From the NCBI RefSeq assembly GCF_000974445.1, contig NZ_BBOJ01000015.1, positions 1-64,000 on the forward strand: DNA of 64,000 nucleotides, given 5' to 3'. The position numbers were made by a program, and so were the translations under genes. Each line of letters begins with the position of its first letter. The stretch's first letter is position 1. Source of the DNA: Lentzea aerocolonigenes (lineage in GTDB: Bacteria > Actinomycetota > Actinomycetes > Mycobacteriales > Pseudonocardiaceae). The notes below the pieces were generated by a model. That model worked only from the letters and a program-made list of their open reading frames with translations, ran no database searches and was not told the DNA's origin. This document shows, piece after piece, positions 33,958 to 42,380 of the stretch.

Positions 33958-33967
33958 GGAGAGTGCC

Positions 33968-34753
33968 GTGTCCACTGTGGACTTGACGGGTCAGGTCGCG
34001 CTCGTGACGGGCGGCGCGGGCGGGATCGGCACCGCCGTGGTGCGCCGGCTCGCGAAGCTCGGTGCCCAGGTCGCCGTGCTCGACCTGAACGCCGCGGGGG
34101 CGCAGCGGATCGCCTCCGCGACGGGCGGGATCGCGATCGCCGGTGACGTCACCGATCCCGAGACCATGCCCGCCGCGGTGGAGCAGGTCGAACGCGAGCT
34201 CGGGCGGCTCGACATCGTGCACCTCAACGCCGGGATCGGCGGCGGCCAGGCCGGGGTCGACGCGCTGGACGTGCAGCGGTACCGCAAGCTGGTCGGGGTC
34301 AACGTCGACCACGTCGTCTACGGGCTGTGCGCGGCGGTTCCGGCGCTGCGGCGGCAGGGCGGCGGGAAGATCGTGATCACGTCGTCGCTGGCCGGGCTGG
34401 CGGCGATGCCGGCGGATCCGCTGTACACGCTGACCAAGCACGCGGTGGTCGGCTACGTGCGTGCGGCGGGGAAGGCCCTGGCGGCGGACGGGATCGTGGT
34501 CGCCGCGCTGTGCCCTGGATTCGTCGACACGTTGCTGCTGGGCGCCGCCAAGGAGGAGTTCGACGCCGTCGAGTTCCCGTTGCTGACGCCGTCGGACATC
34601 GCCGACGCGTTGCAGGCCGTGCTCGCGCAGGGCGAGCCGGGGGAGGCCTGGATCATCCAGCCCGGCGGGCAGGCCTCGGCCTACCGGTTCTGCGGCGTGC
34701 CCGGCGTCGGTGGCGGCCAGCTGCCGCCGGATGTGGTTCTTGGTCGCGTCTGA
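33968..34753 (+). CDS. Short-chain dehydrogenase/reductase
   Basis: 261 aa. TGGAGGIG cofactor motif, LDLN after strand 2 (NAD preference), NAGIG, catalytic Ser in ITSSLAG and YTLTK (YxxxK) near residue 157. GTG at 33968 follows GAGGAGAG and lies 10 bases after the M20 stop, suggesting co-transcription. The long C-terminal tail GVGGGQLPPDVVLGRV is unusual. The substrate is unknown. Confidence 0.88.
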   Translation: MSTVDLTGQVALVTGGAGGIGTAVVRRLAKLGAQVAVLDLNAAGAQRIASATGGIAIAGDVTDPETMPAAVEQVERELGRLDIVHLNAGIGGGQAGVDALDVQRYRKLVGVNVDHVVYGLCAAVPALRRQGGGKIVITSSLAGLAAMPADPLYTLTKHAVVGYVRAAGKALAADGIVVAALCPGFVDTLLLGAAKEEFDAVEFPLLTPSDIADALQAVLAQGEPGEAWIIQPGGQASAYRFCGVPGVGGGQLPPDVVLGRV

Positions 34754-34758
34754 CCGTG

Positions 34759-34809
34759 TCCTTTCGCCGTGTTGTCTCGTTAGGACGAACAGACGACACG
34801 GCGAAAGGA
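34759..34809 (+). promoter_or_regulatory. Hairpin covering the ribosome-binding site of the hydrolase gene
   Basis: 19-bp arms (34759-34777 and 34791-34809) with one mismatch and a 13-base loop. The 3' arm ends in GGCGAAAGGA, which is the ribosome-binding site of the gene starting at 34816. It could end transcription of the SDR gene, hide the ribosome-binding site, or both. Confidence 0.6.
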
Positions 34810-34815
34810 ATCCGC

Positions 34816-35649
34816 ATGGTGCGGCTGGAAGACGGGACCGAGCTCAACGTGGTGCGCACGGGCGACCCCGAGGCACCGGTGACGGTCGTGCTGGCGCACG
34901 GCTACGCGCTCGACCACCGCAGCTGGCACAAGGTCGTCGAGCAGCTGAGCGGGGACTTCCAGGTCATCGCCTACGACCACCGCGGCCACGGCAAGTCGGC
35001 GGGCGCCACCAAGGAGACCGCGACGATCGAGCAGCTCGGTGACGACCTGGGGGAGCTGATCGAACGGGCCGTGCCGCAGGGCCAGGTGGTGATCGCCGGG
35101 CACTCGATGGGCGGCATGGCGGCGCTGGCGATGGCCGAGCGCAGGCCGCGGCTGTTCCGGCAGCGGGTGCTGGGCAACGTGTTCGTGTCCATGGCGGCGA
35201 GCGGGCTGTCCGAGACGTCGCTCGCGTGGCCGAAGGCGGTCGGGAAGCTCGTGCGAGAGCTGGAACGGGCGTTCGGGCCGATCGTGCGGGCGGTGCGGGA
35301 GAAGATCGAGCCGACCAAGACCGCCGGGCTGCGGTGGTGGCTGTTCGGTGACGAGCCCGAGGAGGCCGACGTCGAGCTCACCGCGGACATGGTGTGGGGG
35401 CAGTGGCCCGAGACCGTCGCGCTCTTCCGGCCCGCGGTGGACCGCTACGACCGGGAGGCGGGGCTGACCGTGGTGAAGGAGAAGGCCGTGGTCGCCGTCG
35501 TGGGGGACGAGGACCGGCTGGTGCCCGAGGCCGACGCGGTGAAGTTCGGTGGAACGTCCGTCGTGCTGGCCGACGCCGGGCACATGCTGCCGCTGGAACG
35601 GCCGGTCGAGCTCGCGAACCTCATCCGCGAGGTGGCCGCCAAGGCTTGA
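34816..35649 (+). CDS. Alpha/beta hydrolase
   Basis: 277 aa. LAHGYALDHRSW (oxyanion region), YDHRGHGKS, nucleophile elbow GHSMGG, acid in VGDEDRLVP and His in DAGHMLPLE make a complete Ser-Asp-His triad. The cap region (KIEPTKTAGLRWWLFGDEP) is helical. ATG at 34816 has AAAGGA upstream inside the hairpin 34759-34809. The substrate is unknown. Confidence 0.88.
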   Translation: MVRLEDGTELNVVRTGDPEAPVTVVLAHGYALDHRSWHKVVEQLSGDFQVIAYDHRGHGKSAGATKETATIEQLGDDLGELIERAVPQGQVVIAGHSMGGMAALAMAERRPRLFRQRVLGNVFVSMAASGLSETSLAWPKAVGKLVRELERAFGPIVRAVREKIEPTKTAGLRWWLFGDEPEEADVELTADMVWGQWPETVALFRPAVDRYDREAGLTVVKEKAVVAVVGDEDRLVPEADAVKFGGTSVVLADAGHMLPLERPVELANLIREVAAKA

Positions 35650-35676
35650 GCCGGACCGGGGAGGGCCCGGTCCGGC
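35650..35676. terminator. Bidirectional terminator hairpin
   Basis: Perfect 11-bp arms GCCGGACCGGG / CCCGGTCCGGC (35650-35660 and 35666-35676) with a GAGGG loop, between convergent genes ending at 35649 and 35691. Confidence 0.75.
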
Positions 35677-35690
35677 TGGGTTCAGTCCAC

Positions 35691-36152
35691 TCAGCGGCCG
35701 GCCGCGCTGGACCGGCGCCTTCCCGGCGGCCGGCCGAAGAGCCGCACGTGCTCGTCGACCAGCCAGTCCTTGAGCGGTGCCCACTCCGGGTGGTGGTTGA
35801 GCACCAGCAGCCGGTGCATCCACCAGTTCGGGTCGTCGTGGCGGGGGAACGCCGCGAGCCACGCGGCCCGTTCCTCCGCTGACAGGCCCCACAGGTGAGC
35901 CAGCTGGCCCTGGGCGTCCGTGTCGAGCTGGGCGGTGATCTTGCCGCCCTCCGTGTGCCATTCCGCGCGCAGTTCACGCAGTACGGCGATGGCGCGTTCG
36001 TCACCTTCCTCGGCGGTGACGACGACTGTGTGCAGGCCCTGCGACGCGGCTTCGGCGAGCAGGGCTCGGGCGGACGTTTCGTCGTGCGGCAGTGCGCTGT
36101 GCGCGACCCCGACTTCTTGCGGCACGAGCTCCATGACACCGAATCTGATCAC
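35691..36152 (-). CDS. Hypothetical protein under the shared operator
   Basis: 153 aa; the family is not recognised. The centre (GLHTVVVTAEEGDERAIAVLRELRAEW) looks alpha/beta; the C-terminus has PRHDDPNWWMHRLLVLNHHPEWAPLKDWL and a basic tail. GTG at 36152 is chosen because the -10 of the operator-bearing promoter (36175-36180) would start RNA near 36168 and CCGGAG lies in between; ATG at 36134 is the alternative. It shares its promoter architecture with the WD40 gene and the lipoprotein gene. Confidence 0.55.
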   Translation of the reverse strand: MIRFGVMELVPQEVGVAHSALPHDETSARALLAEAASQGLHTVVVTAEEGDERAIAVLRELRAEWHTEGGKITAQLDTDAQGQLAHLWGLSAEERAAWLAAFPRHDDPNWWMHRLLVLNHHPEWAPLKDWLVDEHVRLFGRPPGRRRSSAAGR

Positions 36153-36174
36153 ATCTGCAACTACTCCGGCGAAT

Positions 36175-36203
36175 TTTATTGCTTCAGTGTTGACTGAAGA
36201 GTC
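36175..36203 (-). promoter_or_regulatory. Promoter with spacer palindrome, copy A
   Basis: On the minus strand: -35 GACTCT (36203-36198), a 17-base spacer and -10 AATAAA (36180-36175). The spacer carries TTCAGT-N4-ACTGAA (36183-36198), a perfect palindrome. The same arrangement recurs at 39990-40018 and 41212-41240. Confidence 0.65.
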
Positions 36204-36320
36204 ACCTTCCGCCGGTCGCCCGCCGCGTTGGACGAACGTTGTTGTACAACACCCGGACATCGACACCGCACAACGTTTTCGCACTACAAAGGCGGTCGAG
36301 AGGAAAGGTGAGGGTGTTGC

Positions 36321-39300
36321 TCAGCAGAGAGGCCTCGGCTCGACTCCGGGGAAGTACTGCTCCCAATGACGAGTGGACAGGTGCGGCGTCGTAGTGGCGC
36401 AGACGCGGGCCGCGGTCGCTTCGACGTCGATGTCCCACACGCGGACGGTGCGGTCCGCGCCGGTCGTCACCAGAGTGCGGTTGTCCGGAGCGAAGGCCAC
36501 GCCCCACACCCGTTCCGTGTGTCCGTGCAGCACTGCCCGCACCTGGGGGTTGCGGGGATCGCGCACGTCCCACACGCGGATCACGTCGTCGGTCGTCCCG
36601 GCGGCGAGGAGGGTGCCGTCGGGGGAGAAGGCGAGGCGTTGCAGCGGTCCGCCGTCGTTGGGCAGGGAACTGACCTTGCGCGGCTGAGCCGGGTCGCTGA
36701 TGTCGTACAGGGCGCCGCTGCTGCCCATGTTCGCGAACGCCATGAGGTTGCCGTGGACGACGACGGTCATGACCTCCTCGCGGCCCGCCTGCCCGCCGCG
36801 GCGGATGGGGTCGGGGTTGTCGTCGGTGCGCAGGGAGGGGTGGGCGCGGGGAGAGGCGGGGTTGCCGACGTCCCAGAGTTGGAGCTCCCTGCTGCCGTTC
36901 GCGATGACGAGCGTGCGGTCGTCCTGGGAGAACTCGAGCTGCCACACGGTGTCGGTCTCGGGGATCTTGAAGCTGCCCGACTTCACCGGGTGGGCGGGGT
37001 CGGTGACGTTCCAGAGGCTGATCACGCCGTCCTCCTCGCCGACGGCGAGCGTCCTGCCGTCGTGGCTGAAGTCGGCGGCGACGATCGGGACGTTCCTGGT
37101 GATCGCGCGGTTGAGCTCGCGGGGCTTCGCGGGATCGGTGACGTCCCACAGGGCGTTGCCGGCCGCAGTCGCCTCGAACAGGACGTTCCCGCCGGGGTGG
37201 ACGTCGACGGTGTACGCCTCGTCGTCCGGGGCGAGCTTCGGCAGGGTGGCGATCTCCTCCGCGTGCCGGTCGTCGGGGCGCCACAGCTTGATGGTGCCGT
37301 CGGAGGAGACGGTGGCGAGGTACCGGCCGCGCTGGTCGTAGTCGAGCTTCCAGATGGTCCACGTGTGGTGCGCGTAGTTGAGGTTGGCGAGGTCGAGCAC
37401 GCGGGCCTCGGCGTCGGTCGTGGCGGTGACCATCCGGCGCGAGTCGGGGCTGAAGTTGACCGACCAGAGCGTGTCGGTGTGGCCGGCCAGCGCGGTCGCG
37501 AGCCGGACCTTGCGCGGATCGGTCACGTCCCACACGCGGGTGGTCTTGTCGCCGCCGCCGCTGGCGAGGAACTTCCCGTCGGGGGAGAACGCCAGGGTGT
37601 GGATCGAGAACATGTGCCCGGTGAGGAGGCTGAGCTGCACGGGGTTGCGCGGGTCGGTGACGTCCCAGAGCCGCACGTCGCCGTTGTCGGCGCCCGTGGC
37701 GAGCAGGCCGGCGGAGGAGAAGACGGCGGCGTCGGAGGCGAAGTTGCCGGGAGCCGGGTCGATCGTGGAGAGCTGCGTGCCGGTCGCGAGGTCCCAGAGC
37801 TTGACCGTGCCGTCCCAGGACGCCGACGCGATCGTGGTGCCCTCGCGGTTGAGCGAGAGGCCGTGCACGAGCTGGTCGTGCGCCTGGATCGTCCGCACGA
37901 GGGCTCCTGAGACGTCCCAGACGCGGATCGTCTTGTCCTTGCCGCTGCTGACGAGCGTGCGGCCGTTCGGCGTGAACTGCACGGCCTGCACCTGGCCGTC
38001 GTGGCCGCTGATGCGCGCCTTCTCGGCGGGCTTGCGCGGGTCGGTGAGGTCGAACAGGCGGATGTGACCGTCCCAGTTCGCGGTGGCGAGCGTCCTGCTG
38101 TCCGGGCTGAAGGCCATGTTGTGGGTGGCGTTCTCGCCGGCGTGGACGCGGCCGAGCTCGGTGGGGTGGTGGGGGTCGGCGAAGTCCCAGATGATCAGCG
38201 CCTTGTCGTCGGCCGCGGTGGCCATGAGCCTGTTGTCGGGGCTGAACAACGCGTACGAGGTCGCGTCCTGGTGGCCTTTGACGAGGGTGACCTGGGGTGC
38301 GGCGAACGTGCTCAGCAGGCTGTCGCGCGCGGCGGGAAGACCGGTGAGCCGGTAGGCGGCCAGGCGCAGCTGGCTCGCGAGGCCGGGATCGCGGTCCTGC
38401 AGTCCGTTGGCTTCGGCGATGGCCTTCTGGGCGAGCGCGATGGTGCGTTGCTCGGTGGTCTGTTGTTGCGCGCGTACGGCGAACACGGTCGCTGTGGTGG
38501 CCACGAGCAGGAGGGCGGCGAGCAACGCGACGACGCGGCGCAGGTTGGTGGTGCGGCGTTTCTCGGTGGCCAGTTCGTGTTCGGCGGCGGCCCTGCTGGC
38601 GTCGAGGAACGCCTTCTCCTCGGCGTTGAGGGCGGCGGGGTCGCGCAGGGCCCAGTCCGTCGCCTGGGTGAGCGGCACGCCCCGGTAGAGCGAGCCGGGG
38701 TCGCGGCCGTGGGCCTCCCAGTCGGCGGCTGCGGCGGTGAGCCTGCGGTGCACGCGGAGGTCGTCGCGTGCCTCGGCGAGCCAGTCCTTGAGCCGCGGCC
38801 AGCCCCGGATGACGGCTTCGTGGCTGATCTCGACGCTGTCGTCGTCGACGGTGAGGATGCGCGCGTTGGCGAGGTGTTCAACTACCTCGTCGGCCGCGAG
38901 CTCGGAACGTTTGACGCGGCGTTTGGTGTCCTCGGTGCCCTCGCCGGGGTTGACCAGGCGCAGGAACACCTGACGCGCCTGGGTCCGCTGGCGCTCGTCG
39001 AGGCTGCTGTAGGCGTTCTCGGCGGTGTTGGCGATGGCACGGGCGATGCCGCCGCTCTCGTGGTAGCTGGTGAGCGTGAGGGTGTTGCCGCGCTTGCGTT
39101 GCCACGTCTCGAGCAGCGCGTGGCTGACGTGTGGGAGCACTCCGGGTTCGCCTGTCGCGTCGGCGATGAGCCTGGCGACGAGTCCGGTCTCGAGCGCGCA
39201 GCCGACCTCGACGGCGGGCTGGGTGATGGCCTTGCGCAGCTCGTCGGTGGTCATCGGACCGACGAGCACCTGCGCGTCCTCGACGGCCGTGGCCAGACCG

Positions 39301-39950
39301 GGGTAGCGGGCGCAGTGACCGTAGAAGTCGGCGCGGATGCCGATGACGGTCTTGTGGCCGCGGCCGGTCAGCGCGGCGATGAACTCGTCGCGGTGGGGGA
39401 GGGCGAAGATCTCCTCGAACTGGTCGACGACGAGCAGGCCCTCGGTGCGGGGGAGCGCGGGGTGCGTGCTCGGGGTGATCAGCTCGCCGCTGCTGCGGGC
39501 CAGCAGACCCGCGCGCAGCAGCGAGGACTTGCCCGACCCCGACGCGCCGACGACCAGCACGGTGTCGTGCTGCTCGAGCTTGGCCAGGAGCTTGCCGACG
39601 AGCCGCTCGCGGCCGAAGAAGCGGTCGGCGTCGTGCTCGGTGAAGGCTTTGAGGCCGACGTAGGGGGAGTCGATCCGCTGGTCGGGCGCGGTCTCGCCGA
39701 TCTCGCGCCAGCGCCGTTCCCACAGCTCCTCGTCGCCGCCGCAGGCCCGGACGAACGCGAGGGTGACCGCGAGGCTCGGCAGCCGCTGGCCGCGGGCGGC
39801 GTCGGCGAGGGTGCTGGCGGAGTAGTGGCTGAGCCTGCCGAGCTCGCGGTAGCCGGGGGAGCCGGCCTTCTCGCGGAGCTTGCGCAGGTCGAAGGCGAAC
39901 TGTTCCACGGGCCCGGCGAACGGGTCGAGCGGCTTCTCCGGGCGAGGCAT
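36321..39950 (-). CDS. HTH-NTPase-WD40 protein (nSTAND type), 1209 aa
   Basis: Residues ~15-85 resemble an XRE-like HTH (YRELGRLSHYSASTLADAARGQRLPSLAVTLAFVRACGG). The NTPase follows, with Walker A VVGASGSGKSSLL (133-145) and Walker B GLLVVDQFEE (171-180). A single membrane helix lies at ~472-492 (VVALLAALLLVATTATVFAV). From ~555 to the end run about 13 WD40 repeats (FSPDGKFLASGGGDKTTRVWDV type), making two beta-propellers that face outside if the N-terminus is inside. The family is common in actinomycetes; its ligands are unknown. The promoter at 39990-40018 has the shared palindrome, which the protein's own HTH might bind. Confidence 0.88.
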   Translation of the reverse strand: MPRPEKPLDPFAGPVEQFAFDLRKLREKAGSPGYRELGRLSHYSASTLADAARGQRLPSLAVTLAFVRACGGDEELWERRWREIGETAPDQRIDSPYVGLKAFTEHDADRFFGRERLVGKLLAKLEQHDTVLVVGASGSGKSSLLRAGLLARSSGELITPSTHPALPRTEGLLVVDQFEEIFALPHRDEFIAALTGRGHKTVIGIRADFYGHCARYPGLATAVEDAQVLVGPMTTDELRKAITQPAVEVGCALETGLVARLIADATGEPGVLPHVSHALLETWQRKRGNTLTLTSYHESGGIARAIANTAENAYSSLDERQRTQARQVFLRLVNPGEGTEDTKRRVKRSELAADEVVEHLANARILTVDDDSVEISHEAVIRGWPRLKDWLAEARDDLRVHRRLTAAAADWEAHGRDPGSLYRGVPLTQATDWALRDPAALNAEEKAFLDASRAAAEHELATEKRRTTNLRRVVALLAALLLVATTATVFAVRAQQQTTEQRTIALAQKAIAEANGLQDRDPGLASQLRLAAYRLTGLPAARDSLLSTFAAPQVTLVKGHQDATSYALFSPDNRLMATAADDKALIIWDFADPHHPTELGRVHAGENATHNMAFSPDSRTLATANWDGHIRLFDLTDPRKPAEKARISGHDGQVQAVQFTPNGRTLVSSGKDKTIRVWDVSGALVRTIQAHDQLVHGLSLNREGTTIASASWDGTVKLWDLATGTQLSTIDPAPGNFASDAAVFSSAGLLATGADNGDVRLWDVTDPRNPVQLSLLTGHMFSIHTLAFSPDGKFLASGGGDKTTRVWDVTDPRKVRLATALAGHTDTLWSVNFSPDSRRMVTATTDAEARVLDLANLNYAHHTWTIWKLDYDQRGRYLATVSSDGTIKLWRPDDRHAEEIATLPKLAPDDEAYTVDVHPGGNVLFEATAAGNALWDVTDPAKPRELNRAITRNVPIVAADFSHDGRTLAVGEEDGVISLWNVTDPAHPVKSGSFKIPETDTVWQLEFSQDDRTLVIANGSRELQLWDVGNPASPRAHPSLRTDDNPDPIRRGGQAGREEVMTVVVHGNLMAFANMGSSGALYDISDPAQPRKVSSLPNDGGPLQRLAFSPDGTLLAAGTTDDVIRVWDVRDPRNPQVRAVLHGHTERVWGVAFAPDNRTLVTTGADRTVRVWDIDVEATAARVCATTTPHLSTRHWEQYFPGVEPRPLC

Positions 39951-39989
39951 GACAGTGATTCTTTCATCGGCTCTTGGTTCGTCATGCTC

Positions 39990-40018
39990 TATAGCTTCAG
40001 TGTTGAATGAAGTGAATC
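39990..40018 (-). promoter_or_regulatory. Promoter with spacer palindrome, copy B
   Basis: Minus strand: -35 TTCACT (40018-40013), 17-base spacer, -10 TATAGA (39995-39990). The spacer holds TTCATT-N4-ACTGAA (39998-40013), one mismatch from the perfect form at copy A. The predicted RNA start is about 33 bases before the WD40 gene. Confidence 0.68.
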
Positions 40019-40071
40019 CTCATGCGGTGGCGACGTTCTACAAGCGAAGGAAACGTCTGCAATGCCACGAG

Positions 40072-40245
40072 GTGAAAGATGAGCCGGCCGACGGGACGGG
40101 AGGAACGTGCGACGCCGTGCCTCTGGAGCAGGCCGTGGACTGCCTGGGCGAGGTGGTACTGCCGCCGGAAGCGGTCGCGCGCCTGTACTGCGGCGGCCCC
40201 GAGCGGGGCTTTCCGGCGGACTTCGGTGAGGCTGTGGTCAGGTGA
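40072..40245 (+). CDS. Possible small protein, 57 aa
   Basis: Frame VKDEPADGTGGTCDAVPL ... VVLPPEAVARLYCGG with GC-rich third positions, so it reads like coding sequence, but the GTG at 40072 has no ribosome-binding site; the frame is open upstream to the operator. It overlaps the convergent DUF5703 gene by 8 bp. No family is known. Confidence 0.3.
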   Translation: MKDEPADGTGGTCDAVPLEQAVDCLGEVVLPPEAVARLYCGGPERGFPADFGEAVVR

Positions 40246-40450
40246 TGAGGCCTGGCAACAGCGCTGGCTGGCGCTTGCGGCGGAGCCAGACCTTCCGGGA
40301 GCCGTCGCCGTAGAGCAGCGTGCGGGACAGTTCCCAGCCCGCGAACTCGGCGTGGATGGCCAGCTGCGTGGTCGCGGTGCGGCGGGAGATGCCCGGCGGC
40401 AGACGCAGCGGCCGGTACTCCCAGTCCCCGTCGATCACCCCTTCGTTCAT
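40238..40450 (-). CDS. DUF5703-family small protein
   Basis: 70 aa. WEYRPLRLPPGISRRTATTQLAIHAEFAGWELSRTLLYGDGSRKVWLRRK in content fits the short actinobacterial DUF5703 family. The ATG at 40450 overlaps the lipoprotein stop by 4 bp (ATGA), so the two are coupled. The function is unknown; it is cytosolic by composition. Confidence 0.8.
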   Translation of the reverse strand: MNEGVIDGDWEYRPLRLPPGISRRTATTQLAIHAEFAGWELSRTLLYGDGSRKVWLRRKRQPALLPGLIT

Positions 40451-41103
40451 GGCGAGATCACCTGTATCCCTCCGTTGTCGCCGGACGTGACCGTGACACG
40501 TCCGGTCTCCTGGTCGACGCTGACGGTGTTGGGTTGACGCACGGTGGCGAACCGGAACTTCTCGGCCGGTTCGCCACCGGCGACGTTGAGTCCGACGACC
40601 TCGTTGCGCTCGGTCAGCGTGATCCACGCGATGTCGCGCTTGGCGTCGTAGGCGATGCCGTAGGGGGAGCCCGGCACGGGGTAGCGCTGGCGCATGATCA
40701 GCGGGTTGACCGAGAACGCGATGAACTCGCCGCCGCGGGTGTCGACGACGAGCAGCCGGCCGAAGCGGTCGGGCACGGCGTTGGTGGCGCCGTCACCGGC
40801 CCTGAGGCCGGCGCCGCGGGTTTCGGCGCCCTTGTCGTCGGTGGTCATCTCGAACACCGCGCTGCGCAGCCGGTCGAGCTCGACGTTGCGGCCGTTGACC
40901 TGGAACTTCAGCGTGGTGTCGCCCTGCTTGAATTCGCCGCCGGGCGTGACTTCGCCGGGCACGGTGCCGTTCTGGGCGGGGGAGTGGGCCGGTGTGGCGG
41001 CTTCGAGGGTTTCCGCGATCTGCAGCGGGTCGTTCGACCCCTCGCTCTGGCCGCACGCCGTCAGCGTGGCGGTGGTCAAGATCAGAGCAGCGAGCCGGCG
41101 CAA
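40447..41103 (-). CDS. Lipoprotein with YncE/NHL-like propeller repeats
   Basis: 218 aa. TTG at 41103 is chosen because AGGAGG lies 8 bases upstream and the product then begins with a clean lipoprotein signal, LRRLAALILTTATLTAC (lipobox LTAC at residue ~17). The mature part has propeller-like strands: LLVVDTRGGEFIAFSVNP, PGSPYGIAYDAKRDIAWITLTERNEVVGL in pieces, and VRQPNTVSVDQETGRVTVTS. It is probably an extracytoplasmic binding protein of unknown ligand. Operon partner: DUF5703. Confidence 0.75.
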   Translation of the reverse strand: MRRLAALILTTATLTACGQSEGSNDPLQIAETLEAATPAHSPAQNGTVPGEVTPGGEFKQGDTTLKFQVNGRNVELDRLRSAVFEMTTDDKGAETRGAGLRAGDGATNAVPDRFGRLLVVDTRGGEFIAFSVNPLIMRQRYPVPGSPYGIAYDAKRDIAWITLTERNEVVGLNVAGGEPAEKFRFATVRQPNTVSVDQETGRVTVTSGDNGGIQVISP

Positions 41104-41211
41104 GATCGGGTCCTCCTGAGACACGTCGTGGTCTTCCAGCATCCACGACGTTCGCCCGGAGGTCACGCAAGGGGTGGGGTGAAACCCGTTCGGCGGTCCT
41201 GTGCAGTTATC

Positions 41212-41240
41212 TCTATCGCTTCAGTGTAGACTAAAAACAA
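41212..41240 (-). promoter_or_regulatory. Promoter with spacer palindrome, copy C
   Basis: Minus strand: -35 TTGTTT (41240-41235), 17-base spacer, -10 GATAGA (41217-41212). The spacer holds TTTAGT-N4-ACTGAA (41220-41235), one mismatch from copy A. It drives the lipoprotein/DUF5703 pair with a ~100-base leader. Confidence 0.65.
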
Positions 41241-41342
41241 TCCCCACCTGGACACACGACACTGCCAAACCCCAAGTCACAAAAACTGGCAACGACACCA
41301 GAGGCTCCCGCAGTGCAGATGACAGCGGGCTTGCGGGGTGGC

Positions 41343-42308
41343 CTACGGCATGGGGCGTTCGGGATAGCCGAGCTCGATGGCGCTGACGTCGTCCAACGCC
41401 GCCCTGATCGCGGGCGGCAACGTGAGCTGTTCGGCTTCCAGCGACGCGATGAGCTGGTTCGTGTCCCGCGCACCGACGACGGGTGCGACGACTCCGGGCC
41501 GGTCCCGCACCCACGCCAGCGCCACGCACAACGGTGAGGTCCCGAGCCCGTCGGCCGCGGTCGCGACGGCCTGGACGATCCGGGCGGCGCGTTCGTTGCG
41601 GTGCTGTTCGACGTAGCCCGCGAAGTGCGGCGATGCGCCGCGGGAGTCGGGTGGGGTGCCGTTGCGGTACTTGCCGGTGAGGACGCCGCGGCCGAGTGGT
41701 GCCCAGGGCAGCAGGCCGAGGCCGTGGTGCAGGGCGGCGGGGGCGACTTCGCGTTCGATGCCGCGTTCGAGCAGTGAGTATTCGACCTGGGTGGAGATGA
41801 GGGGGAACGCGGAGGGCGTCAGGGCGGCGGTGGCGAGCTGCCAGCCGCTGTAGTTGGAGACGCCGGCGTAGCGGACCTTGCCGGAGGAGATGGCGTGGTC
41901 GAGGGCGGAGAGGGTTTCCTCGACGGGGACCGCGGCGTCCCAGGCGTGGAGTTGCCAGAGGTCGATGTGGTCGACGCCGATGCGGCGCAGTGATCCGTCG
42001 AGGGCGTGCAGGAGTGCGCCTCGGGAGGCGCCGCCGCCGAAGGGGCCTTCGGTGCGGCGGGCGACGGCTTTGGTGGCGATGACGAGTTCTTCGCGGGGGA
42101 CGATTTCGCCGAGGAGGCCGCCGAGGATGCGTTCGGCTTCGCCGTCGGTGTAGACGTCGGCGGTGTCGATGAGGGTGCCGCCGGCGTCGGCGAAGGCCAT
42201 GAGTTGGGTGGCGGCCTCGTCCGCGTCGGTGTCGCGGCCCCACGTCATCGTGCCCAGTGCGGTCCTGGAGACGCGGAGGCCGCTGCGGCCGAGGTATCGC
42301 TGTTCCAC
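41343..42308 (-). CDS. Aldo/keto reductase
   Basis: 321 aa TIM-barrel oxidoreductase. It has GTMTWG, the catalytic Asp-Tyr in DTADVYTDGEAE, Lys in ATKAVA, His in LWQLHAWD, and the NADPH-binding end APVVGARDTNQL. GTG at 42308 has no ribosome-binding site, but TAGCAT lies 7 bases upstream, so translation is probably leaderless. It is divergent from the F420 oxidoreductase gene. The substrate is unknown. Confidence 0.92.
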   Translation of the reverse strand: MEQRYLGRSGLRVSRTALGTMTWGRDTDADEAATQLMAFADAGGTLIDTADVYTDGEAERILGGLLGEIVPREELVIATKAVARRTEGPFGGGASRGALLHALDGSLRRIGVDHIDLWQLHAWDAAVPVEETLSALDHAISSGKVRYAGVSNYSGWQLATAALTPSAFPLISTQVEYSLLERGIEREVAPAALHHGLGLLPWAPLGRGVLTGKYRNGTPPDSRGASPHFAGYVEQHRNERAARIVQAVATAADGLGTSPLCVALAWVRDRPGVVAPVVGARDTNQLIASLEAEQLTLPPAIRAALDDVSAIELGYPERPMP

Positions 42309-42380
42309 GTGCGCGATGCTAAGGGGTGATCATCGGCTGAGCCTGGCAATCGGTGTTACTGACCGGTAGGGTCTCGGCTC
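42309..42380. promoter_or_regulatory. Divergent leaderless promoters
   Basis: 72 bp between two genes starting with GTG. Minus strand: TAGCAT 7 bases before the start at 42308. Plus strand: TGGCAA, 17 bases, TAGGGT, then 8 bases to the start at 42381. Neither gene has a ribosome-binding site, so both mRNAs may begin at the start codon. Confidence 0.55.

Noticed and set aside
36183-36198. The TTCAGT-N4-ACTGAA sites as LexA boxes
   Set aside because: Actinobacterial LexA boxes are of the TCGAAC-N4-GTTCGA type; these do not match.
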